From Flavobacterium sp. (GTDB lineage Bacteria > Bacteroidota > Bacteroidia > Flavobacteriales > Flavobacteriaceae): a stretch of DNA of 7,870 nt. Below are positions 1 through 6,752 of the stretch, piece by piece. Within the stretch, counting starts at the first letter, position 1. Every line of letters starts with the position of its first letter. Made by a program: the position numbers and the translations under genes. The stretch is from positions 1-7,870 of the forward strand of contig JAAURU010000160.1 of the NCBI GenBank assembly GCA_012032075.1, in the 5' to 3' direction. The notes under the pieces are model-generated. The model was not told the DNA's origin, ran no database searches, and saw nothing but the letters and a program-made list of their open reading frames with translations.

Positions 1-2
1 AG

Positions 3-86
3 AAAACAACTAATTTAGAAAGTCAAAAAGAGGGTTTTCAGAAATACTATAACAGTATCTCATTTCAAAGTTCTATTTTTGAATAG
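3..86 (+). CDS. Possible C-terminal end of an upstream gene (partial)
   Basis: This frame is open from the window edge to a TAG stop at 84-86, giving about 27 residues with a protein-like mix of charged and aromatic residues (it ends SSIFE). The other two plus-strand frames and all three minus-strand frames contain stops here. I do not recognise a family from so short a tail. If real, its stop codon directly abuts the TTG start of the sensor kinase, which would imply an operon with coupled translation. An open stretch of this length can occur by chance in AT-rich DNA, so this is tentative. Confidence 0.35.
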   Translation, partial: KTTNLESQKEGFQKYYNSISFQSSIFE

Positions 87-2996
87 TTGAAAACCTTACT
101 TTCATATGGCATTTTTCTGTTTTTAATGGTAAACATATCGTTTGCCCAAGACCCTATTGCTATAAAGTTAACTGAAAAAGAAGGCTTACCCGATGTTGAA
201 TTTTATGATATTCTTGAAGATACTAAAGGGTTTATATGGTTGGCAGCCGACAAAGGGTTGTTTCGATTTGATGGAAAAGAATATGTTTCGTATTCCAACA
301 GAGAAAAAAGAGGTCTTTCTGTTTTTGGTTTAAAACAAGATGATAATAACCAGCTATGGTGCAATAACATTTCTGGACAATTCTTCTTTTTTAAAATAAC
401 TCTCTTGAGCTTTTTTTAGATTTAAAAAACGAATTAAAAGGAGAGTTGGCCGAATTCATATTTCTGGGAAATAAGTTATACATATTTTCAACAACAGTTG
501 TTTTTTCAATTGATTTGGTGACCAAAGAAAGAAAAGAAGTAATCCTCCCTTCACACAACAAAGTTCCTGTTATTCGTGCTCCTTATAAACAAAAGGATAC
601 AATTTATTTCACAGGAGATAATGTGGTTTTTACTATTACAGCTTCAGAAAAAGTGGAGGTTTTTAACTCTCAAATTGCATTATTTGGTAGTAATTTCTTT
701 CCAAAGCTTTTCAATTATCAAGAAGAATTATATTTGCTTATTTACGATAATGTTTTGAATGAAAATCATTTTTTTATAAAGTATGAAAATGATTTTGTAC
801 CAGTCGAATTCACTAATGAACTTAAAAATAATAGAATTATAACGATTTTAGAAAACAAAGAAGATTTATGGTTTTGTACTTCAAACGGAGTTATAATTTT
901 GAATAAAAATAAGAAGCAGTTTTTCTTAAAAGAGGTTATTTTTAAAAATGATTTTATTACTAAATGCATTATTGATGAAAATGAAACAGTCTGGTTTTCA
1001 ACATTAAACAATGGGATTTTTATAGTACCAAGTTTAAATATTAAATCGTATAAAAATGTAGTCAATAATGAAATTATTTCAGTTGTAGAAAAATCACCCC
1101 TTCAAACATAGCTGTGGGAACGACTAAAGGTGATTTGTTTCTGTTGGATTTAAAAACAGGAATTAAAGATAAAGTAGCAATTAAGAATAAAAGAAAAATT
1201 TCTGCTTTATTATTTTTAGAAAAAGAAAAAATATTATTGATAAGTACTGAAGGTTCTGTTTATAGTTATCATTTAAACTCCAGAAAACTATCCTCACTAC
1301 AAGGTTTAAATAACGCAAAAGACCTTCAACAAATAGGAAACTCAAATACTATTGTTTATGCGGGCTTTGATAGAGCTACTGTATTAAATTTTGAAAACAA
1401 TACATTGCATAAGATAAAAAATCTAAATTTTAGTAGAGCATATCGCTCTTTTTCAGATAATGAAAATCATCAAATATTTGTTTCTTATGTAGATAATTTA
1501 GTTGTGTATGACAGTGTTTTTAAAGAGAAAATTGTGCAATATAACAACAAAAGTATCACAGCAAAAGACATTTGTAAAACAACGAATGACATTGTTTGGA
1601 TTGCGACTTTTTCAGAAGGAATTTTAGGATATGCAAATAATAAATTTGTAAAAAAATTGATCTTACAAATGGTCTGAAATCAATTATTATTCAAGAAATT
1701 AAAGCAGATGGAAATGATGTATGGATTGTAACTGATAAAGGTATTCAGATTTTTGATGCAGCCTCTAATGCATTCAAACCTTCTTTGATTAATAACACTT
1801 CAACAATTGGTAATGTAAAAGGTGTAATAGTTAATAATAAAAGTGTTTTGTTTGTTAGTCAAGAAGCCATTTTTGAAATTAATAAAAATAGCTTTCAAAA
1901 AAAGTATACTCCAAAAGAAATTTATATAAAAGCAATTGGGATTAATGAAAGAGACACTATAGTTCAAAAAAAATATATTTTACCTTACAATAAGAATAGA
2001 ATTAAAATTACTTTTCATGTTAATGGCTATTATCCTGAAGATGAATTAGCATTTGAATATCGGTTATTAGGACTTAATGAAGATTGGATTTCGATAGATA
2101 GAAATTCAAATTTTGTAAATTTCACTAGTCTTCCCTCAAAAAAATACATATTTGAAATTAGAGCTAAAAACAGAAATGATAAAGTTTATTTATCAGAACA
2201 AATTACTTTTCAAATTAACCAACCATATTGGAAGAAATGGTGGTTTATAGTTAGTCTTGTTTTAGTTGCTTTTGGTTTGATGATGCTTTTTTACAGAAAT
2301 AAATTAGCGGTAAAAGAAAAGGAAAAAGAGTTAGCTTTAAAAAAGGCCAAGTTTGAGAATGAATTAGCGACTCTCAAATTGGAAAATTTAAAATCGCAAA
2401 TGAATCCTCATTTTATATTTAATGCTTTAAATTCTATTCAAGAATATATCATTTTAAATCAGAAGGACTTGGCCAGTTCATATCTAGCCAAATTTGCCGA
2501 TTTAATTCGGGCTTATTTAGATCATAGTTCCAAAGGATACATTTCCGTAAAGGAAGAAATTGAATGTTTAAACATTTATTTAGAATTAGAAAAATTGCGT
2601 TTCGAAGATAAGTTTACCTATAGAATTACAAATACGGAATGTATTGAAGATGTAAAAATACCTACGATGCTTATTCAACCTTATGTTGAAAATGCTGTTA
2701 AACATGGTTTGTTGCATAAAAAAACCAATCGAGTTCTAGAGATATTTTTTGACATTTTGAAAGAACAGCAAATGGTAAAGTGTGAGGTTTTAGATAATGG
2801 AATCGGAAGAGAAAGAGCGGCTCAGCTTCGCAATAAAAAACACCAATCGTTTGCCGTAAAAGCGAATCAAAATAGGTTGGAATTATTAAATTTTGGCAAA
2901 GAAAGGAAAATAGGAGTAACCATTGATGATTTAGTAAATGAAAATAAGGAACCTGTTGGTACAAAAGTTACTTTGCTGATTCCAATACTAAAATAA
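87..2996 (+). CDS. LytS-type sensor histidine kinase with beta-propeller and Y_Y_Y ectodomain (three apparent frameshifts)
   Basis: This is a membrane sensor kinase that probably reads a periplasmic or surface signal and phosphorylates the adjacent LytTR regulator. As written it is broken at 393-396, 1097-1100 and 1650-1656; restoring one base at each gives 970 residues. The numbering below uses that repaired protein. Residues 1-20 are a signal peptide ending ISFA before Q21. Propeller blades (Reg_prop type) carry tryptophans at 51, 91, 262, 303, 505 and 547. A Y_Y_Y domain spans about 629-711, a membrane helix about 718-737, and a charged helical linker follows. The His_kinase domain has the motif QMNPHFIFNALN with phospho-acceptor H776. 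The HATPase has an N-box (VENAVKHG, N870) and a G-box (DNGIGR, 904-909). The start is TTG at 87, because TAG lies immediately upstream and the signal peptide begins there. There is no fused receiver or AraC domain, unlike Bacteroides hybrid systems. The family call is firm; the ligand is unknown. Confidence 0.9.
393..396 (+). other. Apparent one-base loss in an A run (frameshift 1 of the kinase)
   Basis: The frame from 87 ends at a stop at 417-419, while homologous-looking coding sequence continues in another frame with no gap. Adding one A to this A4 run gives QFFFFKNNSLELFLDLKNE and joins the two frames. Adding a T to the preceding T6 run instead creates a TAA stop, so the A run is the better site. 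Confidence 0.8.
1097..1100 (+). other. Apparent one-base loss in a C run (frameshift 2 of the kinase)
   Basis: The second kinase frame ends at TAG 1109-1111. Adding one C to this C4 run gives EKSPPSNIAVGTTKGDLF and continues into the next open frame, whose propeller-like sequence follows directly. Confidence 0.8.
1650..1656 (+). other. Apparent one-base loss in an A7 run (frameshift 3 of the kinase)
   Basis: The third kinase frame ends at TGA 1675-1677. Adding one A to this A7 run gives FVKKIDLTNGLKSIIIQEI and enters the frame that runs to the real stop at 2994-2996. The rebuilt stretch also contains the propeller tryptophan at residue 547, which no single frame shows in context. Confidence 0.85.
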
Positions 2997-3036
2997 GTAC
3001 TATTTAATAAACTTAAGAACACTTTAGAATCTAAAT

Positions 3037-3788
3037 ATGAAAGCAATAATTATTGATGATGAACCAAAAGCAAGAAATTTGCTAGAAATTTTGATCAAGG
3101 AAAATACGACTAAGATTGATGTTGTTTTTCAAGCCGAAGATTTGCTTTCTGGAATCCAATTAATCAAAGAGCATCGACCGAAAATTGTTTTTTGGATATT
3201 GAAATGCCAGAACATTCGGGTTTAGAAATTGTAGATTTTGTGAATAAAGAAGAGTTTAATTTCGAAATAATATTTACTACTGCTTATAGCGAATATGCAA
3301 TTAAGGCTTTTCAGTTATCGGCAATAGATTATTTACTGAAACCTTTACGAGCGGAAACAGTTAAAGAGGCTATTGAAAAAGCGATTCAACAAATAGGGAA
3401 ATCTGAAATTAGTACAAAATTAGAAGAGTTAAAAAAGAGTTTAAAATCGGCTAATTTTAATAAAATAGGATTGCCTTTTGCTGACGGATTTAAGTTTGTC
3501 AATTTTGAGGATATTATTCTATTTGAAGCAGATGGTATGTATACCAAAGTTAGTACTATAAAAGAAACTGAATTATTAGTGTGTAAGCCTTTAAAACATT
3601 TTGTTGAAGTCATGGAAGGACAGACTAATTTTTACAAACCGCATCGTTCTTATTTAATCAATTTGAAATACATTAAAGAATACATAAAGAAAGATGGAGG
3701 TTATATTATTATGGATAATGATAAATCGGTTTCAATTTCAAATGATAAAAAAGAAGAATTCTTAACCATCGTTCAAAATATTGGATAA
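3037..3788 (+). CDS. LytTR-family response regulator (one apparent frameshift)
   Basis: This is a cytoplasmic DNA-binding response regulator, probably the partner of the LytS-type kinase that ends 40 bases upstream with no terminator between. It is split at 3188-3193; one added T gives 250 residues, the usual size for this family. The receiver domain (about 1-120) has the acidic pair D7/D8, phospho-acceptor D54 in the motif FLDIEMPEHSG, T81/T82 in IIFTTAYSEYAIKAF, and K102 in YLLKPL. A LytTR DNA-binding domain follows at about 143-247 (from NKIGLPFADGF to the end), including the typical stretch FYKPHRSYLINL. The ATG at 3037 fits because the protein begins MKAIIIDDEP, the normal receiver start. 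A terminator directly downstream suggests the operon ends here. Target genes cannot be read from the sequence. Confidence 0.92.
3188..3193 (+). other. Apparent one-base loss in a T6 run (frameshift in the regulator)
   Basis: As written, the receiver reads into an unrelated short tail. One more T in this run gives IVFLDIEMPEHSG and restores the aspartate that receives the phosphate (GAT at 3195-3197) and the rest of the protein. Confidence 0.88.
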
Positions 3789-3818
3789 ACTCTTTAGCAA
3801 GTCAAAACCCAGTTTCAG

Positions 3819-3845
3819 AAAGTCGTTTTACTACGACTTTTTTTT
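3819..3845 (+). terminator. Intrinsic terminator of the kinase-regulator operon
   Basis: Arms 3819-3826 (AAAGTCGT) and 3833-3840 (ACGACTTT) pair perfectly over 8 bp around a 6-base loop. The run of eight T at 3838-3845 overlaps the second arm. It lies 31 bases after the regulator's stop and before the surface-protein start, so it probably separates two transcription units. Confidence 0.85.
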
Positions 3846-3884
3846 ATGCGCAATTTTGCTATTATAAACTATAAAATATTTATT

Positions 3885-6692
3885 ATGAGAACAATTTTAC
3901 TAGTAGTACTTATGTGTATTTCTTCGCTTTCTTTTGCTCAAGAAACAATTGTTAGTATTGGTTCAGGGAATGTAAATAGTCAATGCCCTGCTACACCAAG
4001 TGCGGAGAGTTACTGTCAAACTATTTATGAAGTAGCTCAAGTAGGAACCTCTGGTTATATCACTAGGCTTACTTACAAAAGAAATGATAATTTAGCTTAC
4101 ACAAATGCGATGCATTGGGTTGTTTATCTTGGACATACCAATGCTCAAGGGTTTTATAGTACGAACCCAGATCAAATACCTTTGGCAAATCTTGTGCAAG
4201 TATTTGATGGTACTATTGAGGTCACTGCTTTAGAAGTTATTGTCAATTTTGATATACCATTTTATTATAATGGAACGGATAAACTTGTTGTTGCAGTAAA
4301 TGAAGTGACTTATGGGAAACACTATGCGTCCTTAAAAGCTACTAATTATAATAATGGCACCGCGTATTCTCCTTCAAAAGCATTTAAGAACTATTCAACA
4401 CCATCTTCTGTCAATGCAGCAAATCCTGCTACCTGTGATCAAATTTCTAATTTAGATTATCAACCCAATATTGATATTAATTTTTCAACTTGTCTTTGGC
4501 CTTCTTCTATTACAGCAACAAATCCAACACAAACTTCTGTTGAAATAGGATGGATAAATGGTCTAGGGGAATCAGCATGGGAAATAGAAGCTTTGCCTAC
4601 AGGGGCTACTCAAGGTACAGGGATTGTACAAATGGCCACTACTAATCCTTATACTTTTACAGGTTTAGATCATAGTAAAGTATATGATTTTTATATCAGA
4701 TCAAGTTGTGGATCAAATGAGTTTTCAAAATGGGTAGGACCAGTTTCTGCAACTACTGATTGTGGTGTTAATTTGTGTTTTCAAGAGAATTTTGATTCGT
4801 ATGATAATAATCAGCTTCCAAGATGTTGGACTAATATTGCTCCTAACAGTGGGACTTCTGGTAATCCTGGAGCTAGAGTTTTTGTAATGGGTGGTGCAAA
4901 TGCAGTTTTCCAATCTACTCTTCCTGAATTTCAGTCGCTTAATGGGACGCTTAGTTTTACAGGATATAGTGCATTTAGTACATATAATACTATTGAATAC
5001 GGTACAATGAGTGACCCGACAAATGCTTCAACTTTCACTAGTTTAGGAACTGTAGCTTTGTCAACCTCGACTCAAGCTTTTGATGTTGATTTTTCAGGGT
5101 ATACAGGCTCTGATAAATATATTTCTTTAAAATATTCAAGCGCAAGTTTATTTACTAAAGTGTTTTTAGATAATTTTACTTTTGGTGCAAACGGAGTTTG
5201 TTTGTTTAATACAATATTTGTAGACAAAGATGCTACGGGGATTAATGATGGGTCTTCGTGGGCAAATGCTTACACAACATTAGAGCAAGCACTAGCTAGT
5301 GGTGGTGGAAGTGATATTTGGATTAAAGCGGGTGTTTATAAACCTCACATTTCTGATCGAAATATCTCATTTACTGTAAATGCTTCTGGAACTAAAATGT
5401 ACGGAGGTTTTAACGGAACTGAAGCCCAATTAACCGATAGAATTTTTGGTACTAATGAAACTATTTTATCTGGAGATTTAATGGATAATGATGATAACAA
5501 TATAACCTATACAAATGCTACTCGTGATGATAATAGTTTTACAGTGTTAAATCTAATAGGAGATAATATCGAACTAGATGGTTTAACTATATCTGGAGGC
5601 CATTCAAATGGAGGTACTAGCTCTGCTACTGAATCTAGATATGGTGGCGGTATTCATAAAAATGGTAGTACGAGAAATTTAAAAATTACGAATTGTAAAT
5701 TAATTAGAAATGTATCTAAGGAAGCTGGTGGAGCAATCAGTGCAGGATTTACTGCTTCTGGAGGGACAGGATCTTTAATGATTGTCAATTGTCAGTTTTC
5801 TGAAAATCTATCTGCAATTGGTGGTGTTCTCTACTCAGCAAATACTAGTAATGCAACAGTGACTTGTTCAATTTCAAATTCTTTATTTAATAAGAATAAA
5901 GTATTAGACACAAGTGCAGCAGCAACAGGATATGCTGGAAGTTCTATGTGGCTACGTTCTTACGGAAGTGGGGCAACTATCGTTTCAAACCTGATTAATT
6001 GTACTTTTGTTGATAATATTGATGGAGGAACCGCTTCAGGGATGAGCAATACGAATAGAACTACTCTTACTCTGACTAAAAATACCAATGCTAACCATAA
6101 TGCTACTATTTCAAATTGTATATTTTGGAATAATAAAGCTGCTTCTGGAGTTACTGCAAGATCCATTGGAGGATTCATTGAAAGCGTAATTACTTCGGCT
6201 ACAATTACTAATTCAATTGATGAAACAAATTTTACTGGGATTACTTTAAGTGGTGGTTCTGCTAATACAAGTGGTTTTAATCCTCTATTTGTCGATTTAG
6301 TAAACGGTGATTACTCTTTAAGTAATGGTTCACCAGCTATTAATGCAGGTAATAATGCAAGTGTTGTAGGAACAAAAGATTTAAATGGAAATGATAGAAT
6401 ACAAGGAGGAACGGTTGACTTAGGGCCGTATGAATTTGACGCTGCTTTAGATTCAGATACCTTTACTTCTTTTAATGAATTTGAAATATATCCAAATCCA
6501 ACAACTTCATATTTAAATATTAATTCATCTGAAGAAATAAAAGAAATATCATTATTTACATTAGACGGAAAACTAGTATTAGAAACAATTGATAATAAAA
6601 TAGATGTATCAAACTTATTGTCAGGTTTGTATTTGATTAAAGTACTTAATAGTCAAAATGAAATAGGAATTAAAAAGTTTATAAAAAGGTAA
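3885..6692 (+). CDS. Secreted T9SS-sorted mosaic surface protein with FN3-like domain, jelly-roll-like domain and beta-helix
   Basis: This is a 935-residue exported protein, probably attached to or released from the cell surface by the type IX secretion system. The signal peptide is residues 1-19 (MRTILLVVLMCISSLSFAQ). Next come a cysteine-containing beta domain (about 20-203, with C34, C44, C184 and C203), an FN3-like domain (about 206-293), and a jelly-roll-like domain (about 295-439) opening FQENFDSYDNNQLPRCW. A right-handed beta-helix of choice-of-anchor Q type (about 442-851) opens FVDKDATGINDGSSWANAY, contains repeated ITNC-x-F/L-like rungs, and closes NGSPAINAG then VDLGPYEF. The type A sorting domain is about 865-935, with IYPNPTTSYLNI, LSGLYLIKV and a basic end KKFIKR. 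I chose ATG 3885 over in-frame ATG 3846 because it gives a standard signal peptide, and 3846 directly abuts the terminator T tract. The frame is intact. Its ligand or substrate is unknown: beta-helices occur in both adhesins and polysaccharide-active proteins, and no catalytic motif is evident. Confidence 0.9.
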   Translation: MRTILLVVLMCISSLSFAQETIVSIGSGNVNSQCPATPSAESYCQTIYEVAQVGTSGYITRLTYKRNDNLAYTNAMHWVVYLGHTNAQGFYSTNPDQIPLANLVQVFDGTIEVTALEVIVNFDIPFYYNGTDKLVVAVNEVTYGKHYASLKATNYNNGTAYSPSKAFKNYSTPSSVNAANPATCDQISNLDYQPNIDINFSTCLWPSSITATNPTQTSVEIGWINGLGESAWEIEALPTGATQGTGIVQMATTNPYTFTGLDHSKVYDFYIRSSCGSNEFSKWVGPVSATTDCGVNLCFQENFDSYDNNQLPRCWTNIAPNSGTSGNPGARVFVMGGANAVFQSTLPEFQSLNGTLSFTGYSAFSTYNTIEYGTMSDPTNASTFTSLGTVALSTSTQAFDVDFSGYTGSDKYISLKYSSASLFTKVFLDNFTFGANGVCLFNTIFVDKDATGINDGSSWANAYTTLEQALASGGGSDIWIKAGVYKPHISDRNISFTVNASGTKMYGGFNGTEAQLTDRIFGTNETILSGDLMDNDDNNITYTNATRDDNSFTVLNLIGDNIELDGLTISGGHSNGGTSSATESRYGGGIHKNGSTRNLKITNCKLIRNVSKEAGGAISAGFTASGGTGSLMIVNCQFSENLSAIGGVLYSANTSNATVTCSISNSLFNKNKVLDTSAAATGYAGSSMWLRSYGSGATIVSNLINCTFVDNIDGGTASGMSNTNRTTLTLTKNTNANHNATISNCIFWNNKAASGVTARSIGGFIESVITSATITNSIDETNFTGITLSGGSANTSGFNPLFVDLVNGDYSLSNGSPAINAGNNASVVGTKDLNGNDRIQGGTVDLGPYEFDAALDSDTFTSFNEFEIYPNPTTSYLNINSSEEIKEISLFTLDGKLVLETIDNKIDVSNLLSGLYLIKVLNSQNEIGIKKFIKR
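5682..6219 (+). repeat. Degenerate beta-helix rung repeats inside the surface protein
   Basis: Six similar segments recur about every 30-40 residues: LKITNCKLIRN, LMIVNCQFSEN, CSISNSLFNKN, NLINCTFVDN, ATISNCIFWNN and ATITNSIDETN. The pattern of alternating hydrophobics, Asn and Cys or Ser, then an aromatic and a final Asn fits stacked coils of a right-handed parallel beta-helix. The repeats are visible in protein but not as exact DNA repeats. Confidence 0.7.
6474..6689 (+). other. T9SS type A C-terminal sorting domain (coding segment)
   Basis: The last 70 or so residues of the surface protein hold the standard signature: EIYPNPTTSYLNI, a middle strand ISLFTLDGKLV, then LLSGLYLIKV and a basic terminus KKFIKR. 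In Bacteroidota this domain directs export through the outer-membrane T9SS translocon and is usually cleaved off. Confidence 0.92.
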
Positions 6693-6715
6693 TTTGTTTT
6701 TAATAGTTTTTAAAT

Positions 6716-6751
6716 AAAAAAACCGCTACTCAATTAAGAATAGCGGTTTTT
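6716..6751. terminator. Bidirectional intrinsic terminator between convergent genes
   Basis: The arms AAAAACCGCTA (6718-6728) and TAGCGGTTTTT (6741-6751) pair over 11 bp around a 12-base loop. An A7 run precedes the hairpin and a T5 run ends it, so it has a U tract on either strand. It lies between the stop of the surface protein and the stop of the RNase E/G gene and likely serves both. Confidence 0.88.
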
Positions 6752-6752
6752 G

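Noticed and set aside
74..81. TATTTTTG resembling the Bacteroidota -7 promoter element (TAnnTTTG)
   Set aside because: It ends only six bases before the TTG start, would give an almost leaderless transcript, and has no clear -33 partner. Such matches are common in AT-rich DNA.
2997..3036. A promoter or terminator between the kinase and the regulator
   Set aside because: The 40-base gap has no hairpin with a T tract and no TAnnTTTG match, so co-transcription is the simpler reading.
3188..3193. Programmed ribosomal frameshifting at the T6 run and the other runs
   Set aside because: Six separate sites in three unrelated genes all need the same one-base addition, which fits systematic homopolymer error far better than programmed slippage.
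3846..3884. In-frame ATG at 3846 as the start of the surface protein
   Set aside because: It directly abuts the T tract of the upstream terminator and would add 13 residues ahead of a standard signal peptide. ATG 3885 fits better.
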